Shown: piece after piece, positions 12,101 to 24,148 of the stretch
How positions within the stretch are numbered: the stretch's first letter is position 1
Layout: each line of letters begins with the position of its first letter
NCBI GenBank assembly: GCA_003116995.1
Contig: BDSL01000006.1
Location: 1,426,001-1,490,000, forward strand
DNA from: Yamagishiella unicocca
Taxonomy: Eukaryota; Chlorophyta; Chlorophyceae; Chlamydomonadales; Volvocaceae
Reading direction: 5' to 3'
DNA length: 64,000 bases
Program-made: the position numbers and the translations under genes
The notes under the pieces: generated by a model
The model's input: only the letters and a program-made list of their open reading frames with translations
Databases searched by the model: none
Told to the model about the DNA's origin: nothing

Positions 12101-15100
12101 ACCTGCCCGGCCCGCTGAGGAGCGGAGGACACCTGCCCGGCCCGCTGAGGAGCGGAGAACACCTGCCCGGCCCGCTGAGGAGCGGAGGACACCTGCCCGG
12201 CCCGCTGAGGAGCGGAGGACACCTGCCCGGCCCGCTGAGGAGCGGAGGACACCTGCCCGGCCCGCTGAGGAGCGGAGGACACCTGCCCGGCCCGCTGAGG
12301 AGCGGAGGACACCTGCCCGGCCCGCTGAGGAGCGGAGGACACCTGCCCGGCCCGCTGAGGAGCGGAGGACACCTGCCCGGCCCGCTGAGGAGCGGAGGAC
12401 ACCTGCCCGGCCCGCTGAGGAGCGGAGGACACCTGCCCGGCCCGCTGAGGAGCGGAGGACACCTGCCCGGCCCGCTGAGGAGTGGAGGACACCTGCCCGG
12501 CCCGCTGAGGAGCGGAGGACACCTGCCCGGCCCGCTGAGGAGCGGAGGACACCTGCCCGGCCCGCTGAGGAGCGGAGGACACCTGCCCGGCCCGCTGAGG
12601 AGCGGAGGACACCTGCCCGGCCCGCTGAGGAGCGGAGGACACCTGCCCGGCCCGCTGAGGAGCGGAGGACACCTGCCCGGCCCGCTGAGGAGTGGAGGAC
12701 ACCTGCCCGGCCCGCTGAGGAGTGGAGGACACCTGCCCGGCCCGCTGAGGAGCGGAGGACACCTGCCCGGCCCGCTGAGGAGTGGAGGACACCTGCCCGG
12801 CCCGCTGAGGAGTGGAGGACACCTGCCCGGCCCGCTGAGGAGTGGAGGACACCTGCCCTGCCCGCTGCACGGCACCCCACGCACCCCGGCCCCCTGCACC
12901 CGCACCCCTGCACCCGCCCCCTCCTCTGCGCACCCGCTGCCGGCAGGTGCGTGCCGCTGGGGGAGTGGGTTGGTGGTCGGTGGCCCAGCAGCGCCACCAG
13001 CTTGCCCCAGCCGGGCGCCTTCACCTGGGGGAGCGGCGTTAGGGCGGTAGGGAGTTTGGGGACTAAGGGATCCGGGGAAGAGCGGGAGAGGGGGACGTGA
13101 TGGTTCTGCCGTCAGTCCACGACCCAGCTTCAGCCAGCCGGGCTCGCTGATATGATCCTCGTGCAAACGGCGCAGTCATGGTTTCTCTCCCCAAACTCGT
13201 CTTCCCGACCGCCTGAGCTGGGGGCAGTGGCTGGTGTGCACTGGGCGGTGCGACCCACCACACCCACGAGCTCCCACACCGGCCCAATCAGCAGCCTGCC
13301 CTGCAACCCACCTGCGATGCGCGAACCAGCAGGGACGCGCCCGGCGGGAGCCCCGAAACCACCGGCGTGAAGGTACCCTTGATGACTGCGCCGACCCGCG
13401 GGTCATACACTCGCAGCTGCAGGGCGGGCTCCACGCTCGGCTCCGGTGCCACTCCCCCGACGCCGCTTCTAGACGCCGCAGCCGCGGCTGCCGGTCCTGA
13501 TCCCGCACCGTAAGAGGTGCAAGCAGCGCCTGGACCCACGCCAGCAGGGTCGCCACCTCTGGGCGCCTGTGGCTGGGGTTGCGGCTGGGGTTGCTGCCGA
13601 GACAGCGGCACGCCGTGGTAGATGTACGGGATGCTCCGTGCCAGCTGCGAGCAGATCAGGCCGTTGCCATCCGTCATGATCTCACCCCCGGCCTTACCCC
13701 TGCCGTCGCTGCCGTTCGCAATGCTGACAGCCCCGCCGTGGCTACCAGTATCAGTGCTGCTGCTGCTACTGCCGGCGGCGCTGCCGCCATCCAGCACACC
13801 AAGGACACCGCTCCCGGTCGCGGCGGCGCCGCCCGGCGGCGCCGCCGCTAAGTCTTCGATGTACGACACACTGGCGGCGTCAACGGGCATCGGCCAGGTA
13901 GCGCTGAGGAACAGCTCCGGCCTGCTGGCGGCCTTGGCTGCCGCTGCCGCCGCCGCACTCCCCTTCGCGTCCGCAGCCGTTGCGGCGGCGGCGGCGGCGG
14001 CGGCAGCCTCGCGCGCAGCGCCCACCGCCGTGCCCACGTCCGCCACCAGCAGCCGCACCGCCGACGGCGGCCCGAGGCTCCGGAACCCGTGTCGTACATC
14101 ATCGTACGACAGGGTGTCCTGCGCGAAGAAGCAGATCTTCTCGCCGGCCTTGCCCGCGTCCTTGACGACCAGGCGCCGGTAGCGCCGCCCCGCGACCACC
14201 AGCCCGCGGGTCAGCAGCGCGGACAGCGGGTCGCCGTCAGCGCCGTCGCAGTGGTCGACCCGACCTTGGCGGCCGGCGGCTGCGTGACCTGCGCCATTGC
14301 CGCCGCTGCCAGTGGTGGTGGTGGTGGTGCCAGTGGCGGTGGTGGTGGTGGTGCCAGTGGTGGCGGTGGTGTGGTCTGCAACAAGGGACTGCAAGCTGTC
14401 CGCCGATTGCCCATCTGGGTCAGCGGGTCGGGACGGCGGGGGCTGTCGCGGTAAGGGCTGCTGCGGCGGGCCGTAACTTGGTCGCGGCCGTGGACGAAGA
14501 TCCGTGGTGAGGTGGATGAAAAGCAGCCTGTCCAGGGAGGCACCTGTGCAGACGGGACAAGACGGCGGAGGAGGCCCGGCGACGTGTTTAACAGCGAGGC
14601 ACGGACCCTGCAGAATACCGCGTCCCACCACCTTCATCTTAACTCGTTCTTCTGGAACATGCCAACGGCGCCCGCGCTCCGAAGCCGTTGCCAGGCTTCC
14701 TTGCGGACCAACCGCTCTCCCCCCAGACCGCCACCCCGTCGCCAACACCGCCTGCCCCACACGCCACCCATTACCCCGTCTGCCAACCGCGCAGCCGCAC
14801 AGACCCCACATGCGCGGAGCCGGCCGCGCCCATCACCAGCCCTACCGATCAGCGGGTGCCGCTGCAGGTGCGAGCCGGGAGTGTCGTACAAGTCGTACCC
14901 CAGCCGGACGAGCCGTGTGCCGGCGGCGGCTGGAGCGCGCCGCCCACCTGCGTCCGCTCGGGCCCCGACCACCGCGGTGATCGTACGGCACACTGGGGAA
15001 TGCATTGACTGCACGGGTGAAGAGCCCTGAAGCTGAATGGGAGGAGTACCGGCGGCGGCTATGCTCCCAGCGGCCCCGCTAGCTCCCTCTTCCGGGTCTT

Positions 15101-15878
15101 TCAGCCCGTCCGGGGCCATCCACCATAGCGGCTGCTGCTGCTGAGGCTTCGTCCCCGGGGGCCGCATCGGGGTGCTAGCGGACCCCAGGGTTTGCTGCCG
15201 AGGGTTCCACACATACCGGCAATGGTACTCGCCCCCAGGCACACCGCCATCCTCCCCGGCATCGACCCCGCCGTCTTGAGGCACTCGGGGTCCGCCGCGG
15301 GACAACACCGACGCGTCATCCGCCTGAGGACCCCGCAGCTGCGGCTGCGCCAGCCCACGACGACAGGGATCGTACGACAACCAACCGCTGGACACGAAGA
15401 GCAGCAGCATGTCCCCCGCGCTCAGTCCCGCGCTGCCGCCGGACAGCGGCGGCGATGCTGTTGCCGCCGCCACGCCCTGCGTACGCTCCCATCGTCGCCG
15501 CCCGGCGGCGGCACTGTGTACGGCGTTTGGAGGCAGCTCCGCCAGCTCGTCCAGCCCGGCCGCCAGCTGCTCCGGCGGGGCGTCCAGTAGACCTGCGAGC
15601 TGGTGAAGCTGCAGCGCCGAGAGGATGATGCTATGGTGCTGGAGGAGCAGACTGGAAGGGATGGCGGGGTGGGAAGCAATAAGGGGGCGGCGGCAGATCC
15701 ATGCGGGAGGTGAGCAGCCAACGAGTGGGGGCTGGGAGAGGGGGCTTGCCGCTGGCGTGGGTTGGCTGCAGGGGCGGGTGGCGAAGGGGGCTGCGCCATC
15801 CTGTAACGGCCATGCTCCTAGGATTGATGTCGAGGCAAACCCCGGAGCTTGCACAGCCGATTCCTTCGTTATGCCCAC
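6162..15878 (-). CDS. RDR: cellular RNA-dependent RNA polymerase (RDR/QDE-1 family)
   Basis: Eukaryotic RdRP of the RNA-silencing type, which copies single-stranded RNA into dsRNA. Exons (minus strand) are about 15878-14846, 14543-13312, 11711-11169, 10913-10603, 10301-10013, 9660-9167, 8863-8306, 7790-7712, 7289-7098, and a last exon ending 6162 (acceptor before 6587 or 6434). Reading phase agrees at every junction. Family landmarks occur in order: LDRLLFIHL; GLVVAGRRYRRL; CFFAQDTLSYDDVRHG; IMTDGNGLICSQLA; GAVIKGTF; LEVVRKV; RLNGPLLLLL; VTLMGVPDPSGSVPEG; VVVYRFPGLHPRDLRKL (usual form: NPCLHPGDIR); catalytic GGDYDGDQYTLIWD (10040-10054); LCRLYQEALDAPKSG (usual form: LAxxxSxAVDxPKTG); STSVLAGVYE; and a C-terminal VYEQQWG with LLWQVFGPV. 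About 1.7 thousand residues, inflated by Ala, Gln, Gly and Glu tracts. The exact 5' end is unresolved: the only upstream ATG in frame (15878) collides with the divergent gene at 15871. Confidence 0.87.
9664..9805 (-). repeat. copy of an interspersed intron repeat family
   Basis: Read on the minus strand it carries the shared blocks ctccagcatg, aggtgtccg, gcgccagctatc, tttttatgcc, and then catccacgggt followed by ccctcgaa. These blocks recur in the same order at 38247-38380 and 47358-47452 in the GRV2 gene. This copy lies in the RDR intron between 10012 and 9661. Confidence 0.75.
10040..10054 (-). other. RdRP catalytic motif DYDGD
   Basis: Five codons reading Asp-Tyr-Asp-Gly-Asp, followed by QYTLIWD. 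In the cellular RdRP family this DxDGD loop binds the catalytic metal, and tyrosine at the second position is the form seen in fungal QDE-1-type enzymes. The exon boundary lies 27 bases downstream at 10013 (CGG/GTACGG). Confidence 0.9.
11996..12865. repeat. 30-bp minisatellite, about 29 units, in an RDR intron
   Basis: The unit, beginning tgaggagcggaggacacc and ending cctgcccggcccgc, is repeated head to tail about 29 times with few substitutions (C/T at one site, one G to A at about 12158). The 30-bp period leaves most frames open, which creates false ORFs of 320-420 residues. It lies in the roughly 1.6-kb intron (13311-11712) between the RDR exons carrying GAVIKGTF and LEVVRKV. Confidence 0.97.
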
Positions 15879-18298
15879 CTCAGCAACAACATTTAGGCCC
15901 TTCCCTTGTTACGCACCGCAGTGGCAGAGGCAGATCAAGGTACAAACGGAGCTTCTCCGCCAGTTGCAAGGTGTGCAGATGATGAGCTGGGCACTCAAGC
16001 CGTTGCGACAGCAGGTGAGTTGCCATAGTACCGCTCATCAGAGTAGCCAAGGTCAGAGCGCCCCAGTCAAGAAGAGCCGAGTCGCATAACATTTGCCCCT
16101 GGCTGGTCGACGGCCTGGTGACATGGTCGGCAACCATGGCACCCGCCTGAAGCGTCGAGGTCGCAAAAGCTCTACAGCGTTCCTATCTATCGCAAAAATT
16201 GATATAATACACATTTTCCGTGGTATGCGCATTGTCCTAGCGCAGCTCTGCACTCAAGTTCCACAGAATGACAGCCAGGGCCGTACACACCCTTGGCTTC
16301 CTTGACATCCTCGCAGCAGTTTTGCATAAGTGCAGCATTTCGTAGCGTTTGTTAGGTCATAACTGCTTATTGCGTAGTCTTGCCGTGTATAGCGCTAGTG
16401 CTGCCGTCTTCCAAAGTATCCAGAAGCATACGTGGAATGCAATCCTCCATGCAAATATCCCAGCGCGGCACCATCGTGCGCCGCTGCGAACAACGTGCCT
16501 TCAGGTGAAATTGTCACCTAGGAATGGTCGGGTTTGCGTATTGGGTCGATGCGGCGCCAACCACCTTGCGCGCTGTATTACAGGCCGTTCACGCCGTGCC
16601 GTCCATCACTGCATGTGGCTCGGGCCGCTCCTAGCACAAAGGTGGGACAATTGCTTGGCTAAATACGCCAGCCGACCCTCGCCATGTTCTCCAACGGGCC
16701 ATTCCTTGCACCGGGATTACAGGAGACCGATGTGAATTCGAAATCCGAGGCGGAAATTGCCACAGAGAAGTATGGATTGGAGGCTGGGCTCTTCAAGGTG
16801 CGGCCGTCCGTGCTTGCTTTAGGGCGTCGACGCAATACTGCGCAGTCTTGCCAAACAGCCATGTTTGAATTGCGCTTTGTTACACAACGAGATTTATTAT
16901 TTTCCCTGCAATTGCCAGGCGCTGACGGCAAAGGACGGAAATGGCAAGCTCAGCAGCACGGAGCAGGCTAAGCAACTTCTCACGCAGTACGGGTCTGCCT
17001 ATCTTATTACCTCCATCTCCTTCGCCATTGTCTCCTTCGCGGCGTGCTACTTCGCCGTAGACGCAGGTGGGTTGGCGACGGGTGGAACGGGGAGGCGTGG
17101 GTGTGCGGGCGGGGTCCTGGAGCGTCAGTCTCAGTGGGATGGGCCAACCGATGCGCCGGCCTAGGCCCTTGCATGAGCCTTTAGTGTCATTTAGCCTCAA
17201 GGACGAAACCTAATGTAGCCACCCAAAGCGCAACTCCCAGACTCAACTACGGTTCATACCATGCCCAGGAAGTACCTGAAGAAACGCGGCGACATGTCAG
17301 GATGCACCGGCAGAGTGGCCCCTCTGGAACGCACGCGCCATACACATACTCGGTCCCCAACGTGTGAGCCATTCTCTCCTCCCAAATCCCTCTCCCCCCG
17401 CGGTGGTGCAGGTGTGGACATCACGGCCCTGCTGGCACGGATCGGGATCGAGCAGTCGGACACAAGCGAGAAGGTGCGGGGGGAAGGGACCGTCCACGCC
17501 TGTGTCGCAAAACATGGGGGCCATTTATTAGCATTACAGAGGAGGATCAGTGGGGTAGCAATAGGCCAACAGCAATTAAACCGAAAGTATGAAAGGATGC
17601 TGTGCCAGAGCGACAGCGGCGGAGCGTGTGCTGTACGCATGTGCCGGCGTCCTTGTACTACGACGGCATTCCTTGCTGCGCGCGCAGTGGCAAACGTGCA
17701 GCCTGTTGCGCGGCTGCGGTGTGTTTTCTCCACTGTGCAACCCAATGCGCTTTTGGCGCGCCCCAGCTCCAATGCGTGCGTGCGTGGTTCGTGCGTGTTG
17801 CCTGCCTCTCCCGATACTCACTCCCTCGGATGAGTCTTATTTACTCGCGCTGACGTGGATCAGCGGACCACGTGCCCTTGCCTGGGGTGGCTGAAACGAG
17901 AGGAAGAGCAGACGGGGTTTACTGTTGCATTGGCAAGGACGCATCTCAGTGCCGCATTTGCATGTGGGCAGACCCCTCGGGGGCCTGGGAGTGAGTGGCT
18001 CGTTGTCGTGCAGCCCCTGGAGTCGTTGCATGGACGAAGACACGAATGCTCTGACTCGCGCCACCCATGTCCACATGGACCGTGCGGCTCTTGGGTGGTC
18101 CGTACGTTTCCGCGAGTTGATTACTAACTCCTTGTTCAACCCACTGTCTCCTGCCCCCAGGTTGGCACCTTCGCCCTGGCGTACGCGGCACACAAGGCGC
18201 TGTCGCCAGTGCGTTTCCCGCCGACGGTTGCCCTCACACCGGTTGTGGCGAAGTACCTCGGCAAGAAAAAGGACGCTGACAACAGCAGCAGCAACTGA
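15871..18298 (+). CDS. DUF1279 (FAM210-like) membrane protein
   Basis: Small organellar membrane protein family; in animals FAM210A/B act in mitochondria. Well-supported exons are 16672-16797 (coding at least from the ATG at 16684), 16919-17066, 17412-17473 and 18161-18298, in agreeing phases. A likely first exon, 15871-16014, joins in phase 0 to give about 205 residues. The core after the linker ALTAKDGNGKLSS has a hydrophobic helix (YLITSISFAIVSFAACYFAV), VDITALLARIGI, and VGTFALAYAAHKALSP followed by FPPTVALTPVVAKYLGKKK, the typical DUF1279 order. The Ser/Lys-rich tail ends with tga at 18296. The N-terminal part could be a transit peptide. It is head-to-head with RDR, whose first exon may overlap it. 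A TGTAA at 18803-18807 is a candidate poly(A) signal. Confidence 0.8.
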
Positions 18299-19075
18299 AT
18301 CCTTGGTAGTTGATGGGCCCCGGGGTACAGCTGTTTCGCTGGCCGGGTTTGCTGGCAGCTCCGCCATGCCGATGTAGTTTATCAAACATACGAAGAAGAG
18401 TTTTGTGCTTCAGTATGGATCCACGCTGGTCCGCGTGTTCGTATTACCAGAGTGAGAGTGAGAGACAAGTGTGCAAGTAAGAGGTTTGGGTTTGCTATCG
18501 TGTTATTGTGGTATGGGCAATCCCTGATGAGTTGTCGTGCTCACAATGTGTGCATGTTTTACATCCCTTTTGGGGGTTAAGTAGATGGCAGCGACTAGGA
18601 GGGAGGCATTGGGCATGTGTGGAGTCGGTAAGACCCGACATGTGCGAGGGAGCGTAAGCTTCAGTTCCAGCTCCCAAGAACTGCGATGAATAATTAAAGA
18701 TCTTACGTGGTGACCGATAACAGTTTTTGGGATGTGTCCTCTCGTCAATTTGCAGGTTGGCTTGGGTAAACTGAAAGCTGCCGGTATGTCGCTTGAGGAG
18801 TCTGTAAGCCTAAGCATACCAAGTGTGTCCGATGCAATCTATACCACTTGGTATCTGCATGGCTTCACCATGTGCCCGGCCCATTTGTCGTCGCACAGCC
18901 GTACCATCGCTCCTGGCCACTCGTGACGCAAGCCATACGCCATAAAGCCTTGGGAGCCACACTGGTAACATACTTAAGACGTATAGCAGATAAATAGGTG
19001 ATACTTTTCTCCTATCTGCTTAAGGTACAGCGTTTGCTCCAACCACACACGTCAGTGAGCAAGTTACCTGCAACC
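18299..19075. other. 3' UTR of DUF1279 gene and FTSH1 promoter
   Basis: No gene is seen. TGTAA at 18803-18807 could end the upstream transcript. An imperfect inverted repeat (cttaag...agcagataaatagg against cctatctgcttaag, about 18973-19024) lies just upstream of the FTSH1 start. Confidence 0.5.
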
Positions 19076-22000
19076 ATGTCGTTCGTCGCCCGTCCCGAGG
19101 CCCTGGCCACCAAGGCTGGTCGCCGTGCATTTGCAAGCAACACTGAGGCGCTTCGCTCGCAGCTTCTGGGCCTTCCCAAGCGCGCCAACCGGGTGACTGC
19201 CAAGGTCTCTGCCAAGCAGCTCGTGAGTATGGCTATCTTTATCCTGCGATGATCTGCGACTGCTTGCGTTACAAAATGGCGTATTTGGCGATTAGGGTCT
19301 TTCGCCATATGTGGATGAGCAAGGCTTGTGGTCCGATCTATTCGTGCCTTGCAGTCGCCGATAGCTCCAACGCAAAGCGGTCTCACGATACGTTGTTGAG
19401 GCTGATCTGAAGCAATATTATATCCTTTCCTAGATGCCCCTTTTCGGGCGCCGTCTGAGAGGCTTTGCGAGGTTCGCGACTAGACCACATACGCGCACTG
19501 CGTATATATTAAAAATGGACCCCTTCGCGCGCCCCTCAGACGGCGACGCTTGCATCTGAGCTTGTGGCCAAGCTTCCTAAGGCTGCTCTGGCATCGCTGC
19601 TATCGCTATCGACGGCTGGCGTGGCCTCGGCTGCCGAGTTCTACGCTCCCCCGGCGGACAGCAACACTGCGCCGACCGCCACCCAGGCATCTCAGTCTGT
19701 GCAGTTCGCTGCTCCTGCAGCCCTTACCGCGCCGGAGGTCCGCGCTGAATACCAGCTGCCGGAGGGCAACCAGTGGCGCTACTCCGACTTCATCAATGCC
19801 GTGGAGAACGGCAAGGTTGAGCGCGTTCGCTTCTCTAAGGACGGATCACAGCTTCAGCTGACGGCCGTTGATGGCCGCCGTGCCGCTGTCGTTCTCCCGA
19901 ACGACCCGGACCTTGTCGACATCTTGGCCAAGAATGGCGTCGACATTTCCGTCTCCGAGGGCGATCAGCAGGGCAACTACGTTGCTCTGCTGGGGAACAT
20001 CCTCTTCCCTCTGATTGCGTTCGGTGGTCTGTTCTTCCTGTTCCGCCGTAGCCAGAATGGTGGCGGTGGTGGCCCCATGGGCCCTATGGGCGGTGCCATG
20101 GACTTCGGCCGCTCGAAGAGCAAGTTCCAGGAGGTGCCTGAGACCGGCGTCGTGTTCGAGGATGTGGCGGTGAGTCGAACAGAGTGGGGGAACGTCTGCC
20201 TAAAGATGTATGTGTATGTGTGCGCGCATTTGTGAGTGCGTGAGGAGCTTCAACCTCCAATAAGCCACGTGCAAATACTGTAGTAGTCAACAAGCCACTT
20301 TCTACGCCCCAATGAGGACGTAGTGGAACTTGCGGAACGTATGCCGTACCCACTGCTGCGTCACCAGCCTGCGTCACGACCAGCCTGGACTGACCGCCCT
20401 TGTGGCTCTGCTTTCCACAGGGCTGCGACAGCGCCAAGCTGGAGCTGCAGGAGGTTGTCGACTTCCTGAAGAACCCCGACAAGTACACGGCTCTGGGCGC
20501 TAAGATCCCCAAGGGTTGTCTGCTGGTGCGTGGCTTTGGGTATATTGGAATAGCAACCCCGCCCGACGGATAATATTACGAATTTTCGCATGGCGGCGTC
20601 GATGCCACCTACCACGCTTTACGCTTGCGTATGTTGCACCATGGCACAGCTGGCGTTTAGATGCGATTCATTTCTCCGCGGACACGCACTTCACTCTCTC
20701 TCGCCGCTTGCGTCGAATCGTTACGGTTAGAAAACACGCTCAAAAAATCGTCCCCGCCTGCCCTGCGCTTTATCTTGTGTATAGGTGGGCCCCCCCGGCA
20801 CGGGTAAGACGCTGCTTGCCAAGGCTGTTGCCGGCGAGGCCGGTGTTCCGTTCTTCTCGTGCGCCGCCTCCGAGTTCGTGGAGGTGTTTGTGGGTGTCGG
20901 TGCTTCGCGTGTACGCGACCTGTTCGAGAAGGCTAAGACCAAGGCGCCGTGCATCATCTTCATCGATGAGATCGACGCCGTCGGCCGTCAGCGTGGCGCC
21001 GGCATGGGCGGCGGCAACGACGAGCGCGAGCAGACCATCAACCAGCTGCTCACGGAGATGGATGGTTTCGAGGGCAACACCGGCGTCATCGTGCTGGCCG
21101 CCACCAACCGTCCCGATGTGCTGGACTCGGCGCTGCTGCGCCCCGGCCGCTTCGATCGCCAGGTCACTGTGGACCGCCCGGACGTTTCCGGCCGCGTGTC
21201 CATCCTCAAGGTGCACTCCCGCGGCAAGGCTCTGGGCAAGGATGTCGACCTCGACAAGATCGCCCGCCGGACGCCCGGCTTCACTGGTGAGCGAATCCAC
21301 TGGCCCATTGTGCGGCACTCCAGCATGCCGGGCGCTTGCTGACGTGGCACGCGTACTGCAGGTCCGGGAATTAGTGGATCTAGGCACTGGGTCCTGTAGT
21401 ACCTCTCGAGCAAGCAATTCGCCTGGTTATCTCATTTCCCGCTGCTTATCTGCCTGTCCGATTGCAGGTGCCGACCTGCAGAACCTGATGAACGAGGCTG
21501 CCATTCTGGCCGCCCGCCGCAACCTGAAGGAGATCAGCAAGGAGGAGATCGCTGACGCCCTGGAGCGCATCATCGCCGGCCCGGAGAAGAAGGGCGCCGT
21601 GATGAGCGAGAAGAAGCGCCGCCTGGTGGCCTACCACGAGGCCGGCCACGCCCTCGTCGGCGCGCTGATGCCGGAGTACGACCCCGTCACGAAGATCTCG
21701 ATCGTGCCTCGCGGTGCCGCCGGCGGCCTGACCTTCTTCGCCCCCAGCGAGGAGCGCCTGGAGAGCGGCCTGTACAGCCGGAACTACCTGGAGAACCAGA
21801 TGGCGGTGGCTCTGGGCGGCCGCATTGCCGAGGAGCTCATTTTCGGCGAGGACGACATCACCACGGGTGAGTGCGGCCGCAGGTGCTCAATTGCGATGTG
21901 GTGTGCCGGGATGGGGGAAAAGGACAGCACAACCATCCTACCTGACAAGGAGTCGGTAGGTAGCCCTCTAGCTGACAACATGGGTATTGTTTCTGGCCAT

Positions 22001-22658
22001 GGCTTCTCGTGTTTCGGATGTGACGCGGTCAAGTCTGGATGTCTTATCAGGCGCATCATCACCTTACCCTCCCCCCTCCCCGGAATGGCAGGTGCGTCTG
22101 GTGACTTCCAGCAGGTGACCCGCATCGCCCGCCTCATGGTGACCCAGCTGGGTCTGTCGAAGAAGCTGGGCCAGGTTGCCTGGTCGCAGGGCGGTGGCCA
22201 GCAGTTCATGGGCGCCTCGGCCGCGCAGCCGGCTGACTTCTCGCAGGTGAGACGCATGACAAGTGCTGATAGGGGCTTCCCGACAGGGTTGGGCTCTGGG
22301 AACACTGGCGGGGGTGGCTCCCCACTGGCATGGGGAGTGCCTCTGGACATAGCTGGATGCTGGCGCTGCGTGTCCCCATGGCTGACATATCCTCCCGTAC
22401 GTGCCCCCCGAATTCAAATCCCAGGCGACTGCCGACGAGATTGACAACGAGGTCAAGGAGCTGGTGGAGCGCGCGTACCGCCGCGCCAAGGACCTCGTGG
22501 TCAGCAACGTCGACATCTTGCACAAGGTCGCCGCAGTGCTGGTCGAGAAGGAGAACATTGACGGCGACGAGTTCCAGCAGATCGTGCTGGCCAGCCAGGC
22601 CCAGCAGTACCTGAAGAAGGACGCGCCGGGCGTCTCGATCCCCTACCAGACCGCGTAA
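19076..22658 (+). CDS. FTSH1: chloroplast FtsH protease, type A (FtsH1/5 class)
   Basis: ATP-dependent zinc metalloprotease of the thylakoid membrane, forming hetero-hexamers with type-B subunits in photosystem II repair. Exons are 19076-19222, 19540-20169, 20421-20525, 20785-21286, 21468-21866, 22092-22246 and 22425-22658, all in phase, giving 723 residues. It has an N-terminal chloroplast transit peptide, a thylakoid-transfer-like stretch ending VASAA, a lumenal region ([20 protein letters not shown]), a transmembrane helix ([15 protein letters not shown]), and [20 protein letters not shown]. The AAA+ module follows: Walker A GPPGTGKT (about residues 296-303), Walker B IIFIDEID, and the SRH near RPGRFDRQ. 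The zinc site is HEAGH at 518-522. The [20 protein letters not shown] segment and [12 protein letters not shown] place it with type A, not type B. Length is normal. It converges with the STEEP1 gene. Confidence 0.96.
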
Positions 22659-24148
22659 GCGGCTCACTCGGGAGCATTGCCATCCAGGGCGTTGATGAGG
22701 CAGGCCGTTGAGGGCGGCCGAGTTGCACACAAATAGGACGTGTCCGAAGGCGCATCATGGCTCGCATGCAAGCCAGACGGTGGCGGCGTTGCGACCGCAG
22801 GGATTGCGTTGGGCTGGTGGGGCCGAATGGAACCTAGCTGCGGATTTTCTCGAAGCGCTTTTGGCGGCTTGCCATTCGCATCTGTAGCAGGCAGCAGCGC
22901 TGGGCTGAGCACAGGGCACATTGTTCGTTTTCGTAAAAGTCGTGCCCTGTTGCAGGCGCCTCTTTGAGGGTTGGATGTTTGGAAAAAGTGTCGTTTGGTG
23001 TGCCGTGTTGTCGGCTTCCTTTTTATCGACTGCCTGCAAGAGGGGGCACCTACACAAATTTTTGGTAATAGAAGTGAGCGCGTGTGTGTGAAGTGCGTGG
23101 CAGGGAGAAGGAGCGAGTGCATGTACAGGTGTGTGTTTACCGGTATGCAAGGGCCTTGCAAGAGCGTCTGCTGTACCATCACCACCATCCAACTAGTGCC
23201 CCAACATATAATTGACCTGACTCTCCCCCCGCGGCCGGTTTGGTGGTTGCCACGGGGTGTTGTACATGTGTTGTGTGAGCAGCGCATTGCCTGCAGCGTT
23301 CGCATGCGTCACGTGCTGGTGGCCGTAGCCAGCGTGCTGTATTGTGGTGTTAGGGAGTGACACCTGAATGACCAGAAAAGCCTCGACCATGGCATATTAT
23401 TACACTGCGGGTTTCGTGCAAGCGTTTGCTACTGAGAGTGGCGTTGGGACTTGTGCGCTTGGGGAGCGATGCTATGCGCGTGCGCTCCAAGCGTCTTGCT
23501 GCATGCTTACTGGTGGGTTACCGAGGCGGGAGGGACATGTTCGCCCCCCGGCTCTCCAGGTCCTCACACCAGTTGTAAGCATGAATCTCAGACACGGCTC
23601 AATTGATCTGTACGGATTGCAAGCAAGTGGGTTTCTTTCAAGCTTGCTCGGATGATAATCCGAGATAACCTGAGGCAGCCAGGTATTCCGCTCTATCCTT
23701 CCTGACACTTGATTGTCGCGCATCAAAGTTTGGCTACTGCTCTTATGCAGTGGGAATGATCCATAAGAAGAAAGAGCATAAAACAGTAACAACAACGGCT
23801 TCAGAACCTTACAGTGGTTCAAATGCAGCCAGCCGTGAGCAGCTCGTAGCTATTCCAACAGCACGTCACCGCCAGCAGCACATGCACCCTAAGTCGGCGG
23901 TTGCCACAAATCAGGGAGTCAGCAATGCTTCCGGACCCGCGATCACGTGCAGCCTGGCCACACCTGCTACGCCCAGCTGTCCATCGCCAGCGAGTGGCCA
24001 CCAGCCCCAGCTGGCCCCGTTAACACAGCGCACCCATGACCAGACCTCGCCCATAACCCGCAGCCCCACCCTCCGATGCCCCACGCGTAACACAGTGCGC
24101 TTCCACACAGCGGTACTTGACGGCGGCGGACAGCATGTCCCTTCCCCC
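22659..24148. other. convergent 3' regions of FTSH1 and STEEP1 genes
   Basis: No coding exon is recognised in about 1.5 kb. Candidate poly(A) signals are TGTAA at 23574-23578 for FTSH1 and its complement ttaca at 23809-23813 for the minus-strand gene. Both genes would then have long 3' UTRs that do not overlap. Confidence 0.5.

Noticed and set aside
11838..13166. Long open frames of 320-420 residues on both strands (repeated Arg-Thr-Pro-Ala-Arg and Gly-Arg-Ala-Gly-Val-Leu peptides)
   Set aside because: They are created by the 30-bp minisatellite, whose period is a multiple of three. They lie in an RDR intron and exist in several frames on both strands at once.
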